Assembly (NCBI RefSeq): GCF_000377565.1
Contig: NZ_KB898373.1
Coordinates: 1-64,000, forward strand
From: Rhizobium sp. 2MFCol3.1
GTDB taxonomy: Bacteria; Pseudomonadota; Alphaproteobacteria; Rhizobiales; Rhizobiaceae
DNA length: 64,000 bases
Direction of reading: 5' to 3'
The notes under the pieces are model-generated. The model searched no databases and was not told the DNA's origin. It worked only from the letters and a program-made list of their open reading frames with translations. The translations under genes were made by a program, and so were the position numbers. Every line of letters starts with the position of its first letter. Positions within the stretch are counted from its first letter, which is position 1. Positions 8,916 to 16,927 of the stretch are shown here, one piece after another.

Positions 8916-9563
8916 TTGGACCGGCTGACGCTCTATATCGGCAACAAGAACTATTCCTCGTGGTCGTTTCGTCCGTGGATCGCGCTGACGGCGGCCGGCA
9001 TCCCGTTCGACGAGGTTCTGGTTCCCTTCGACAACGCGGCCGGCAATCCGCACTTCCGGGCGTTTTCGCCGACCGGGCAGGTGCCGGTGCTGCAGCATGG
9101 TGCCACCCGCGTGTGGCAGTCGCTCGCCATCATCGAATATGTTGCCGAGCTTTTTCCCGAAGCCGGACTGTGGCCGAAGGCGCGCGAAAAGCGGGCCGTG
9201 GCGCGCGCGGTGTCGATGGAGATGCTTTCGGGCTTCAGGGCGCTGCGCAACGCCTGTCCGATGAACATGCGCCGCCCGAAGGGGCGGATCGCGCTCGCCG
9301 ACGGTGTCATGGCCGATGTGGCGCGCATCGAGACGATCTGGCGGGATCTGCGCGCCCATTCCGGCGGTCCCTTCCTGTTTGGTGAGTTCTCCGGCGCCGA
9401 TGCGATGTTCGCGCCTGTCGTCAATCGCTTCGAGATCTACGATCTGGTGGCGTCGGGCGACACGTTGAGCTATATGGCGGCGATGAAGGCCCTTCCGGCC
9501 TGGAAGGCCTGGGAGGACGCGGCGCGCGCGGAGCCCTGGATCGTCGAGGAAGACGAGGTCTGA
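8916..9563 (+). CDS. Glutathione S-transferase family protein
   Basis: 215 residues. The thioredoxin-like N-terminal domain starts LTLYIGNKNYSSWSFRPW, the pattern of the GST group that includes YfcF-like and rhizobial stress GSTs, with Ser in the active-site position. FSPTGQVPVLQHG is the glutathione-binding loop with the cis-Pro, and a helical C-terminal domain with GADAMFAPVV follows. I choose the TTG at 8916 because AAGGGAGA lies 5-6 bases upstream and the protein then begins exactly at the family N terminus; the ATG at 8838 adds 26 residues with no family counterpart. Likely role: detoxification or thiol redox; substrate unknown. Confidence 0.88.
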   Translation: MDRLTLYIGNKNYSSWSFRPWIALTAAGIPFDEVLVPFDNAAGNPHFRAFSPTGQVPVLQHGATRVWQSLAIIEYVAELFPEAGLWPKAREKRAVARAVSMEMLSGFRALRNACPMNMRRPKGRIALADGVMADVARIETIWRDLRAHSGGPFLFGEFSGADAMFAPVVNRFEIYDLVASGDTLSYMAAMKALPAWKAWEDAARAEPWIVEEDEV

Positions 9564-9719
9564 TGAGAGATTCAAGTGAATCTCAAAAAATAAAGCTGGG
9601 GACTGGTCAAGCCCCTCCAAGGCATGTATAAGCGCGCAAAATTTCCGAAATCGCGATATGTCGTTTCGGCCGCCAGTCTGGCCGTTGGATGTGTTCGCCT
9701 GTGAAGTGGAGTAAGAAAA

Positions 9720-9905
9720 ATGGCTGTACCTAAGAGAAAAACAAGCCCGTCCAAGCGCGGTATGCGCCGCTCTGCTGACGCGCTGAAGGCCCCGACCTAC
9801 GTTGAAGACAAGAACTCCGGCGAACTGCGTCGCCCGCACCATATCGATCTGAAGACCGGTATGTACCGCGGCCGTCAGGTTCTGACGCCGAAGGAAAGCG
9901 CATAA
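9720..9905 (+). CDS. rpmF: 50S ribosomal protein L32
   Basis: 61 residues with the conserved L32 start [18 protein letters not shown] and the basic C-terminal half ending in RGRQVLTPK. It lacks the zinc-binding cysteines, as is usual in Alphaproteobacteria. GTGGAGTAAG precedes the start. It forms a single-gene unit ending in a strong hairpin terminator. Confidence 0.98.
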
Positions 9906-9938
9906 TTTCATTATGCGTTCTGCTTCAGCAGAATTCGC

Positions 9939-9964
9939 AAGGCCGGCCGTGTGCCGGCCTTTTG
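9939..9964 (+). terminator. Rho-independent terminator after rpmF
   Basis: AAGGCCGGC and GCCGGCCTT form a 9-bp perfect stem with a 5-base loop and are followed by TTTTGCG. It stands 33 bases after the rpmF stop. Confidence 0.85.
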
Positions 9965-10051
9965 CGTTTTGGCAATAATATATCGCATGATCACTTGAAG
10001 TGACGCGGTGATTTACGGCACTATTCTTCCACCGAGGGAGAATACCGCCAC

Positions 10052-10459
10052 ATGTTCACTGCAATTCCGCTGATGGTCGTGCCTTTCATTCTCTATAATC
10101 TTGCGATGGTCGGGTTCATGGGCAGCGGCGGACTTCCCGCGCTTCACAATGACCTCATCGTACTGTCGATGATCTCAGGGGCGATCTGGAGCATGTCGCT
10201 CGGCGACCTGTTCATCGTCGTGGCGCTCGTCGTCCTGTTCTTCGAGATCTTGCGCGCAACCCGCAACGCGCGCGGCAGCCTGGCCAACCACATGCTGTCC
10301 ATGCTTGTCTTCATCGCGTTTCTGGTGGAGTTCCTGCTCGTTTCCGATGCGGCGACGCAGGTGTTCTTCATTCTTCTGACGATCGCGCTGATCGATGTCG
10401 TCGGCGGCTTCGCGGTATCGATCCGCAGCGCCGGGCGGGATGTCTCTATCGGGCTTTGA
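10052..10459 (+). CDS. Hypothetical four-helix membrane protein
   Basis: 135 residues with four hydrophobic segments at about 4-24, 50-67, 80-100 and 105-125, and no soluble domain. The second half, with a basic loop (RATRNARGS) between helices two and three, gives a positive-inside topology with both ends probably in the cytoplasm. GAGGGAGAA lies upstream of the ATG. I do not recognise a characterised family; similar small proteins occur beside phaR in rhizobia, so it may be a conserved hypothetical. No function is proposed. Confidence 0.75.
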   Translation: MFTAIPLMVVPFILYNLAMVGFMGSGGLPALHNDLIVLSMISGAIWSMSLGDLFIVVALVVLFFEILRATRNARGSLANHMLSMLVFIAFLVEFLLVSDAATQVFFILLTIALIDVVGGFAVSIRSAGRDVSIGL

Positions 10460-10518
10460 GTTTAGGCATCTCCCCGAGCTCTCGGCTTGAGGAGATGCGA
10501 AGCGATCGGGGTCTGGTA

Positions 10519-11097
10519 TCAGAGACTGTCGAGCTTGCTCTGAAGCGCGCGCAGCTGTTCCTTCAGTTCGTCGATATCCTTGGCTTCGGCCTTACGGCTT
10601 TCCTTGGCGGCAGTCGCCGGCGCCTTGAAGGGCGAGAACATCTGCATGGCCTGCTGGAACATCTCGGTGTTGCGGCGCACCTGGTCCTCGACCATCTGCA
10701 TGGGCAGCTGCAGGTTCTTGGTCAGCGGCGTCTCGCCGAAGGCACGCGTCACCTGCTCGCGCATCTGCGTCTGCTGCTCGGTAAAGGCGCGCATGGAGTG
10801 TTCCAGGAAGCTCGGAACCACCATCTGCATCTGGTCGCCATAGTAGGTGATCAGCTGGCGCAGGAAGGAAATGGGTAGCAGCGTGTTGCCGGTCTTCGAT
10901 TCCTGCTCGAAGATGATCTGCGTCAACACGGAATGCGTGATGTCGTCGCCGCTCTTGGCGTCCTGTACGGTGAAGTCCTCTCCCTTCTTCACCATCTCCG
11001 CCAGGTCTTCCAGCGTCACGTATGTGCTGGTGCCGGTGTTATACAGTCGGCGATTGGCGTATTTCTTGATTGCTACCTGGCCCTCATTCTTCGCCAT
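10519..11097 (-). CDS. phaR: Polyhydroxyalkanoate synthesis repressor PhaR
   Basis: 192 residues. The N-terminal PHB/PHA accumulation regulator domain is clear (IKKYANRRLYNTGTSTYVTL), followed by the DDIT and LTQIIFEQE segment and a Gln/Met-rich C-terminal half (MREQVTRAFG, MQMVEDQVRRN, MFQQAMQMF) ending in a short coiled coil. PhaR binds PHA granules and represses phasin and other PHA genes when polymer is absent; in rhizobia it was also named AniA and affects carbon overflow to exopolysaccharide. It is divergent from phaA with 236 bases between the starts, so one regulatory region may serve both. Confidence 0.95.
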   Translation of the reverse strand: MAKNEGQVAIKKYANRRLYNTGTSTYVTLEDLAEMVKKGEDFTVQDAKSGDDITHSVLTQIIFEQESKTGNTLLPISFLRQLITYYGDQMQMVVPSFLEHSMRAFTEQQTQMREQVTRAFGETPLTKNLQLPMQMVEDQVRRNTEMFQQAMQMFSPFKAPATAAKESRKAEAKDIDELKEQLRALQSKLDSL

Positions 11098-11333
11098 ATG
11101 AATCTCCCAAAGCCCGTCTTATTGTCATTGAAATTCCTCCACTTGGGAGTGTAGACGCAAAATCGGGCCGGTGACAATCTCTTTGTGCGATGCGGCAAGC
11201 CCCTTTTAGTGCAACACAATTCACGCAGCGTAAGTTCTTTCGAAAATTCGCATGTGCTGTCTTGTCGTTTGACTTGGCGATGAAGCTTTGTCAGTTTCAA
11301 CCTATATGTGGTGGAGCAAACGAGGAGACCTTC

Positions 11334-12515
11334 ATGTCCAGTCCGTCTATCGTCATCGCCAGCGCCGGCCGTACGGCTGTCGGCTCTTTCAACGGCGCTT
11401 TCGCCACCGTCGCCGCCCATGAACTGGGTGCCGCGGCCGTCAAGGGCGCGCTCGATAGGGCAGGCGTCGATGCCTCCGAAGTCGACGAAGTGATCCTCGG
11501 GCAGGTGCTGCCGGCGGGCGAGGGGCAGAACCCGGCGCGCCAGGCGGCGATGAAAGCCGGCGTTCCCAAGGAAGCGACCGCCTGGGGCCTCAACCAGCTT
11601 TGCGGTTCCGGCCTGCGCGCGGTCGCACTCGGTATGCAGCAGATCGCGCTCGGCGATGCGAAGATTATCGTCGCCGGCGGCCAGGAATCCATGTCGATGG
11701 CGCCGCATGCAGCACACCTGCGCAGCGGTACCAAGATGGGCGACATGAAGATGGTCGACACCATGATCAAGGACGGCCTCACCGACGCCTTCTACGGCTA
11801 CCACATGGGCGTGACCGCCGAAAACATCGCCCGCCAGTGGCAGCTGACGCGTGAGGAGCAGGACATGTTCGCCGTCGCCTCGCAGAACAAGGCCGAGGCC
11901 GCGCAGAAGGCCGGACGTTTCGCCGACGAGATCATTCCCTTCGTCATTCAGACCCGCAAGGGCGACGTCACCGTGGATGCGGACGAATATATCCGCCACG
12001 GCGCCACCATGGAGGCGATGGCGAAGCTTCGCCCGGCGTTCGACAAGGAAGGCACGGTCACGGCCGCCAACGCTTCGGGTCTCAACGATGGCGCGGCCGC
12101 TGCCGTGCTGATGACCGAACAGGAAGCATCGCGTCGCGGCATCCAGCCGCTGGCGCGCATCGTCTCCTGGGCCACCGCCGGCGTCGATCCGCAGATCATG
12201 GGCACCGGGCCGATCCCGGCTTCGCGCAAGGCGCTGGAGAAGGCCGGCTGGTCGATCAACGATCTCGACCTCGTCGAGGCCAACGAGGCCTTCGCCGCGC
12301 AAGCTTGCGCGGTCAACAAGGACCTCGGTTGGAACCCCGAGATCGTCAACGTCAATGGCGGGGCGATTGCCATCGGCCATCCGATCGGTGCGTCCGGCGC
12401 GCGCGTGCTCAACACGCTTCTGTTCGAAATGAAGCGCCGCGGCGCCAAGAAGGGACTTGCGACATTGTGCATCGGCGGCGGAATGGGCGTCGCCATGTGC
12501 TTCGAAGCATTCTAA
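11334..12515 (+). CDS. phaA: Acetyl-CoA acetyltransferase (beta-ketothiolase)
   Basis: 393 residues, the biosynthetic thiolase length. It joins two acetyl-CoA to acetoacetyl-CoA, the first step of polyhydroxybutyrate synthesis. The acyl-accepting Cys is in NQLCGSGLRAVA near residue 89, the catalytic His in NGGAIAIGHPIGASG near 348, and the second Cys in LCIGGGMG near 378. The start MSSPSIVIASAGRT follows GAGGAGA, which decides against an in-frame ATG 48 codons upstream. phaB follows 69 bases later, giving the usual phaAB order; the synthase phaC is not in this window. Confidence 0.97.
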   Translation: MSSPSIVIASAGRTAVGSFNGAFATVAAHELGAAAVKGALDRAGVDASEVDEVILGQVLPAGEGQNPARQAAMKAGVPKEATAWGLNQLCGSGLRAVALGMQQIALGDAKIIVAGGQESMSMAPHAAHLRSGTKMGDMKMVDTMIKDGLTDAFYGYHMGVTAENIARQWQLTREEQDMFAVASQNKAEAAQKAGRFADEIIPFVIQTRKGDVTVDADEYIRHGATMEAMAKLRPAFDKEGTVTAANASGLNDGAAAAVLMTEQEASRRGIQPLARIVSWATAGVDPQIMGTGPIPASRKALEKAGWSINDLDLVEANEAFAAQACAVNKDLGWNPEIVNVNGGAIAIGHPIGASGARVLNTLLFEMKRRGAKKGLATLCIGGGMGVAMCFEAF

Positions 12516-12584
12516 TAGCCTGCTTTACATCATGTCTTGGTTGAGCTCCGGTCATAGCGGAGCCTTACATTTGGGGAGCGGAAC

Positions 12585-13310
12585 ATGAGCAGAGTCGCTG
12601 TTGTCACCGGCGGTACGCGCGGTATTGGCGCCGCCATTTCACTGGCCTTGAAGAGTGCAGGCTATCGGGTTGCGGCCAACTATGCGGGCAATGACGAGGC
12701 CGCGCAGGCTTTTCACGCGGAGACCGGCATTCCAGTCTTCAAGTGGGACGTGTCGAGCTACGAGGCCTGTTCCGAAGGTCTGGCGCGGATCGAGGCCGAG
12801 GTCGGCTCGATCGAGGTGCTGGTCAACAATGCCGGCATCACGCGCGACGCGATGTTCCACAAGATGACGCCGCAGCAATGGCACGAGGTGATCAACACCA
12901 ACCTCACCGGCCTCTTCAACATGACGCATCAGGTCTGGGCCGGCATGCGCGAGCGCAGCTTCGGCCGTATCGTCAACATCTCGTCGATCAATGGTCAGAA
13001 GGGCCAGATGGGGCAGGCGAACTATTCGGCGGCGAAGGCCGGCGATCTCGGCTTCACCAAGGCGCTTGCCCAGGAAGGCGCGGCGAAGAACATCACGGTC
13101 AACGCCATCTGCCCCGGCTATATCGGCACGGAGATGGTGCTGGCGATCCCGGAGAAGGTGCTCAACGAGCGCATCATTCCGCAGATCCCGGTCGGACGTC
13201 TCGGCACGCCCGACGAGATCGCGCGCTGCGTGGTGTTTCTGGCTTCGGATGATGCCGGCTTTATCACCGGCTCGACGCTCAGCGCCAATGGCGGGCAGTT
13301 GTTCGTCTAA
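12585..13310 (+). CDS. phaB: Acetoacetyl-CoA reductase
   Basis: 241 residues of the short-chain dehydrogenase family. It reduces acetoacetyl-CoA to (R)-3-hydroxybutyryl-CoA with NADPH, the step after PhaA. The Rossmann glycine motif is GGTRGIG near residue 8, NNAG is present in VLVNNAGITRD, the catalytic Ser is in INISSINGQKGQ-like VNISSING, and the Tyr-Lys pair is in YSAAKAG. The SINGQKGQMGQANYSAAKAG region is typical of PhaB as against FabG. A GGGGAGCGG ribosome-binding site precedes ATG. Confidence 0.97.
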   Translation: MSRVAVVTGGTRGIGAAISLALKSAGYRVAANYAGNDEAAQAFHAETGIPVFKWDVSSYEACSEGLARIEAEVGSIEVLVNNAGITRDAMFHKMTPQQWHEVINTNLTGLFNMTHQVWAGMRERSFGRIVNISSINGQKGQMGQANYSAAKAGDLGFTKALAQEGAAKNITVNAICPGYIGTEMVLAIPEKVLNERIIPQIPVGRLGTPDEIARCVVFLASDDAGFITGSTLSANGGQLFV

Positions 13311-13337
13311 AGCGCATCGCGCTCTAGCGATGCATGC

Positions 13338-13490
13338 TTAGCGGATCGAGGCGGTATGTTCGGTATCGCTGACGGTCGTCTGGTGCGACGGCTTATGCGG
13401 GGTCTTGCTCGTGTCGTATGGGTTGAGCGAGGCCGCATAAGTGGCGAGCGCAATCGTCAAGATTGCCGCAGCGCCGATGATCTTCGTCAT
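13338..13490 (-). CDS. Small hypothetical secreted or membrane-anchored peptide
   Basis: 50 residues. MTKIIGAAAILTIALATYAASLNPY reads as a signal peptide or single N-terminal membrane helix (shown here in two parts: MTKIIGAAAILTI and ALATYAASLNPY), followed by a polar tail rich in Thr, Ser and His. A strong GGGAGGG stands 8 bases before ATG, which supports translation and this start over an in-frame codon ten residues upstream. It is convergent with phaB. No family is recognised. Confidence 0.55.
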   Translation of the reverse strand: MTKIIGAAAILTIALATYAASLNPYDTSKTPHKPSHQTTVSDTEHTASIR

Positions 13491-13575
13491 TGTCTTTCCC
13501 TCCCAAGCCGGTCGAGGCATTCCTGATCCCGACCGGTGTCGATATTGGGGCGAATTCGAGGAATTATTCGGTCAT

Positions 13576-13722
13576 TCAACCGTTGGGATGGTGCCGGTCG
13601 CGGACCTTCACAGGCACGCGGACGCGCACCTGGTTTTCAGTGCGGAGCGCCATTGCAGCCGTTGCCAGAAATGCCGCCGCGATCAGGATGGCGGTTGCCG
13701 AATTCAGGATGATCTGGGCCAT
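13576..13722 (-). CDS. Small hypothetical single-helix membrane peptide
   Basis: 48 residues: a hydrophobic segment (ILNSATAILIAAAFLATAAMA) shown here as residues 5-25, then a very basic tail with alternating Arg and Val and ending in RHHPNG. AGAGGAC stands about 8 bases before the ATG. It lies directly upstream of the other small peptide gene on the same strand, 85 bases apart, and both could be read from one promoter. The basic tail after one membrane helix suggests inner-membrane insertion with the tail in the cytoplasm or on the surface; function unknown. Confidence 0.5.
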   Translation of the reverse strand: MAQIILNSATAILIAAAFLATAAMALRTENQVRVRVPVKVRDRHHPNG

Positions 13723-13822
13723 GATTTTGTCCTCTCACAGGGGTGGCGCATCTGATGCGCCGCCGTTTCGTGGGAGGAATATGAGCCTGCCCGCCGTTAA
13801 CGGATAGACCAGGCTTTACCGA

Positions 13823-13851
13823 CCGATTGTCAACGCATAATTGACAATCGG
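13823..13851. repeat. Perfect 11-bp inverted repeat after nagA
   Basis: CCGATTGTCAA and TTGACAATCGG are exact reverse complements with a 7-base spacer. It stands 11 bases beyond the nagA stop. There is no clear T-run on either side, so it is either a terminator of atypical form or a protein-binding site; each arm also contains TTGACA in opposite directions. Confidence 0.7.
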
Positions 13852-13861
13852 CATTTCGCGG

Positions 13862-15013
13862 TCACGCAGGCTCGCCGCTGATCCAGGTCTGGTTGATCTT
13901 GATGCCGTCGCTCATATGCACGAGATCGGCGCGCAGGCCGGGCGCGAGGCGACCACGGTCATCGAGCTTCAGGAAGCGGGCCGGATAAAGCGTGGCCATG
14001 CGCAACGCTTCCGCGAGCGAGAGGTCGAGATAGGTGAGGCCATAGCGGATCGCCGAGGCCATATCCACGTCGGAGCCGGCGAGCGTGCCGTCGGAGAGAA
14101 CCAGCCTCGAGCAGAAGGCGCCCGTCTCGCGCCGCACCGTGCGGCCGTTCAGCGTGAAGCTGTTCTCTGCGGAACCTACCAGCGACATGGCGTCGGTGAC
14201 GAAGAACAGCTTGCCCTCGCCACGCTTGGCTCTCAGCGCCGTGCGCAGTGCCTTGGGATCGACGTGGTGGCCATCGGCGATGATGCCGCACCAGACGGAC
14301 GGATGATCGATTGCCGCGCCCACCAGCCCGGGCGTGCGATGGCCAAGCTGGCTCATGGCATTGAACAGATGCGTCACGCCACGGGCGCCGGCGTCGAAGC
14401 GCGACTCGGCGGCCTCGCTCGTGCAATCGGAGTGACCGATGCTGACGGTGACGCCGGCTTCGCTCAGTTCGCGCACCTGTCGTGCCGTGACCTGCTCGGC
14501 TGCCATCGTGACCAGAAGCGTGCCGATCGCCTCGGCGGCGGCGGAAAGCGCCTTGACGTCGCGATCCTCAACCGGGCGCATCAGTTCGGCCAGATGCGCG
14601 CCCTTCCGGGCAGGGGCAAGATGTGGACCTTCGAGGTGAAGGCCAGCCACGCCGCGGTTCGCCTTGACCGCTTCTTTCGCGGCGTCGATCGCGGCGGCCG
14701 TCGCCTCGCCGGTATCGGTGATCAGCGTCGGCAGCAGCGATGTCGTGCCATAGGGGCGATGTCCCTCGGCGATGCGGTACATGGAGGCGGGCGATGGTTC
14801 GTCGTTGAGCATCCGGCCGGCGCCGCCATTCACCTGGGCGTCGATGAAGCCGGGCGCGAGGATGCCGCCGTCGAGCGTGATCGTCTCGCCATCAGGAAGG
14901 TCGTTCAGGCCGGCGATCGTCTCGATGCGGCCGTCGGCGACGACAAGCGTCTTGTCGTCGTGAAAGCGCTCGCCGTCGAACATGCGGGCGCCGGTGAAGA
15001 TCTTGCGCGACAT
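13862..15013 (-). CDS. nagA: N-acetylglucosamine-6-phosphate deacetylase
   Basis: 383 residues. It removes acetate from GlcNAc-6-P in the cytosol, feeding amino-sugar catabolism and cell-wall recycling. The amidohydrolase fold is visible from APGFIDAQVNGG near residue 53; metal and substrate motifs are HLEGPHLAPARKGAH, IGHSDC, GVTHLFNAM, IIADGHHVD and the catalytic Asp in FVTDAMSLVG. Its ATG overlaps the stop of the SIS-domain gene (ATGA), and that gene overlaps gntR in the same way, so the three form one coupled operon. Confidence 0.96.
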   Translation of the reverse strand: MSRKIFTGARMFDGERFHDDKTLVVADGRIETIAGLNDLPDGETITLDGGILAPGFIDAQVNGGAGRMLNDEPSPASMYRIAEGHRPYGTTSLLPTLITDTGEATAAAIDAAKEAVKANRGVAGLHLEGPHLAPARKGAHLAELMRPVEDRDVKALSAAAEAIGTLLVTMAAEQVTARQVRELSEAGVTVSIGHSDCTSEAAESRFDAGARGVTHLFNAMSQLGHRTPGLVGAAIDHPSVWCGIIADGHHVDPKALRTALRAKRGEGKLFFVTDAMSLVGSAENSFTLNGRTVRRETGAFCSRLVLSDGTLAGSDVDMASAIRYGLTYLDLSLAEALRMATLYPARFLKLDDRGRLAPGLRADLVHMSDGIKINQTWISGEPA

Positions 15014-16044
15014 CAGACGGTCTCCGTCACCTTCAAGAGGTTCGCCGGCTTGTCGGGGTCGAAGCCCTTGCGGCGGGTGACCGCCTCGATCATGCGGTAG
15101 TAGACCAGCAGCGAAACCAGCGGGTCCAGTAGGCCGTTGCCTGTCGTGGGGACGCGCAGGTTGATGCCGGGGAGTTCCTTGGTCGAGAAGGGTACCGTGG
15201 TGGCGCCGAGCTTGCTCAGGCGCTCCAGCGCCTTGACGTTGTTGGCATAGGCGGCGTCATCGGGCGTGAAGGCAAGGATCGGGAAACCCGGCTGCACGAG
15301 GCGCATCGGGCCGTGCATGAGCTCGGCAAGCGAGAACGCTTCGGCATGCAGGCCGGCGGTCTCCTTGGCCTTCAACGCTGCCTCGAGAGCGATGGCGAAG
15401 GCCGGGCCGCGGCCGCCGGTGTATAGCGAGGTGGCGTTGAAGAGCACGTCTTCGGCGGCAGCTGTGTCGATGCCCGATGTGGCGCTTAGCGCTTCGGGAA
15501 GCTTTTCAAGCGCTGCCTGCAGGTCGCCACTGGCGCCGATTGCCGCCGTGACGCCCGACAGGGCCGCGACCGAGGCGATAAAGGACTTGGTTGCCGCGAC
15601 GCTCTTTTCGGCGCCGGCGTTGAGGTCGAGCACGAGATCGGCCTGCTTCGCGAGCGGGCTGTCGGTGACGTTGACGACGGCGATGGTGGTCGCGCCGCCG
15701 CGCTTGGCCGCTTCCTGAAGCGCCACGATATCGGGGCTCGCGCCCGACTGCGATACGGTGAAGTGAATGCCGCCCTTGAGGCGCAGTGGCGTGCCATAGA
15801 CCGACGCGATCGATGGGCCGACCGAGGCCACCGGAATGCCGCAGGTGATCTCGAAGAGATATTTGAAGAAGGTGGCGGCATGGTCGGACGAGCCGCGCGC
15901 GGCGGTGGTGACGACGCTTGGCGCGTTCTTGGAAAAGAGCTTGGCGATCTCGTCGAAAACAGGCTTTTCCTTGCGCAGCAACGTGGCGACCACCTCGGGG
16001 GACTGGCCGGCTTCCTGCAACATCAGCGACTGGGTTTCACTCAT
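15013..16044 (-). CDS. SIS-domain sugar-phosphate isomerase/deaminase (GlmS-like without glutaminase; NagB-II type)
   Basis: 343 residues with two SIS domains, equal to the isomerase half of GlmS; the N-terminal glutamine amidotransferase domain is absent. SIS motifs include the ARGSSDHAA and SQSGASPDIV stretches in the first domain and GRGPAFAIALEAALKAKETAGLHAEAF-type residues (GGRGPAFAIALEAALKAKE) in the second. Next to nagA and a GntR regulator, the likeliest role is deamination of glucosamine-6-phosphate to fructose-6-phosphate, the job of NagB-II proteins that replace classical NagB. AgaS-like galactosamine-6-P deaminase is the alternative. Confidence 0.88.
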   Translation of the reverse strand: MSETQSLMLQEAGQSPEVVATLLRKEKPVFDEIAKLFSKNAPSVVTTAARGSSDHAATFFKYLFEITCGIPVASVGPSIASVYGTPLRLKGGIHFTVSQSGASPDIVALQEAAKRGGATTIAVVNVTDSPLAKQADLVLDLNAGAEKSVAATKSFIASVAALSGVTAAIGASGDLQAALEKLPEALSATSGIDTAAAEDVLFNATSLYTGGRGPAFAIALEAALKAKETAGLHAEAFSLAELMHGPMRLVQPGFPILAFTPDDAAYANNVKALERLSKLGATTVPFSTKELPGINLRVPTTGNGLLDPLVSLLVYYRMIEAVTRRKGFDPDKPANLLKVTETV

Positions 16045-16814
16045 AGCTCGTCTCCAATTCTCAATTCTGCAACAAAATCATATGCATCGCCACGATAGTG
16101 GGAGCGGGTGTATTCAACGACGCGCTGGTCTTCCAGGCGCGATACGCGTTCGATCAGAAGGGCCGGCGCACCGGCCGCGACGTCGAGCGCTGCCGCCGAG
16201 GTCGCGTCGAGCGTGACGGCAGAGAGTTTCTGCAGCGCGCGCACCGGGCGGTGGCCGCTGGCCGTCAGCGCGTCGTAGAGCGAGCCTTCGCCGCCGGCGG
16301 TGTCATCGAGAAACTTCACGGGAACCACGGAGCGATCGATCGCCAGCGGCAGCCCGTCGGCAAGGCGCAGGCGATCGAGGCGCAACACACGCTCGTCGAC
16401 GCCGAGCCCCAGCAGGAAGGCCTCCTCCGGCGAGGGCTTGTTGATGGTGCGCGACAGGATCCTTGCCGCCGGCACGCGGCCGCGCGAGCGCATGTCTTCC
16501 GAGAAGGACGAAAGCCGCCAGAGCGACTGCTCCATGCGCTCCACCTTGGCCGAGACGAAGGTGCCGCTGCCATGGCGCGATTCCAGCGTGCCTGAATTCA
16601 GGAGATCGCGATAGGCGGTGCGCACCGTGACGCGACCGATCTTCAGGGATTCGGCCAGATCGCGCTCGCTCGGCAGTGCTGCCCCTGGCTTCAGCAGGCC
16701 CTCATTGATCAGGCCGGTCAGTGTCTGTGCCAGACGGCGATAGAGAGGCCCGCTGCGCGCTGTGTCGCGCAGTCCGCGTGCCTCGATCTCGGCTATCAGA
16801 CTGGTTCTATCCAT
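16041..16814 (-). CDS. GntR-family transcriptional regulator (HutC/NagR subfamily)
   Basis: 257 residues. The N-terminal winged helix has the GntR signature PSERDLAESLKIGRVTVRTA (residues about 53-72), and the C-terminal UTRA effector domain has ILSRTINKPSPEEAF and a terminal VVEYTRSHYRGDAYDF segment typical of HutC/NagR proteins that bind amino-sugar phosphates. It heads the operon with the SIS isomerase and nagA, so it probably represses this operon and is released by GlcNAc-6-P or GlcN-6-P. The start MDRTSL at 16814 is chosen by the family N terminus. An inverted repeat spans its start codon (separate entry). Confidence 0.93.
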   Translation of the reverse strand: MDRTSLIAEIEARGLRDTARSGPLYRRLAQTLTGLINEGLLKPGAALPSERDLAESLKIGRVTVRTAYRDLLNSGTLESRHGSGTFVSAKVERMEQSLWRLSSFSEDMRSRGRVPAARILSRTINKPSPEEAFLLGLGVDERVLRLDRLRLADGLPLAIDRSVVPVKFLDDTAGGEGSLYDALTASGHRPVRALQKLSAVTLDATSAAALDVAAGAPALLIERVSRLEDQRVVEYTRSHYRGDAYDFVAELRIGDEL

Positions 16815-16831
16815 GAGATTAAAATAGAACC
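16803..16831 (-). promoter_or_regulatory. Putative GntR operator over the start of the amino-sugar operon
   Basis: GGTTCTAT (16803-16810) and ATAGAACC (16824-16831) are a perfect 8-bp inverted repeat with 13 bases between, and the gntR start codon lies inside the spacer. A further GGAACC half-site stands at about 16836-16841. This fits autoregulation by the HutC-type regulator, though the spacer is longer than in classic GntR sites. Confidence 0.5.
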
Positions 16832-16866
16832 TCTTTGGAACCAATTGCAAGCGCTAACTTGTATGA

Positions 16867-16899
16867 AAAAACCCTCGCAGAGGTCTGCGAGGGTTTGAT
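16867..16899 (-). terminator. Rho-independent terminator after galM
   Basis: AAACCCTCGCAGA pairs with TCTGCGAGGGTTT (13 bp, two-base loop) and on the minus strand a run of Ts follows. It lies 30 bases past the galM stop and just ahead of the gntR promoter, insulating the two units. Confidence 0.85.
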
Positions 16900-16927
16900 G
16901 ACATCAGGAGCGGTCGGCTTGCTGCCG

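Noticed and set aside
11104..11149. CTCCCAA/TTGGGAG inverted pair between phaR and phaA
   Set aside because: Spacer of 32 bases is long and one arm overlaps the phaR ribosome-binding region; weak as an operator.
13841..15100. 419-codon plus-strand open frame opposite nagA
   Set aside because: Shadow frame of nagA, no family features.
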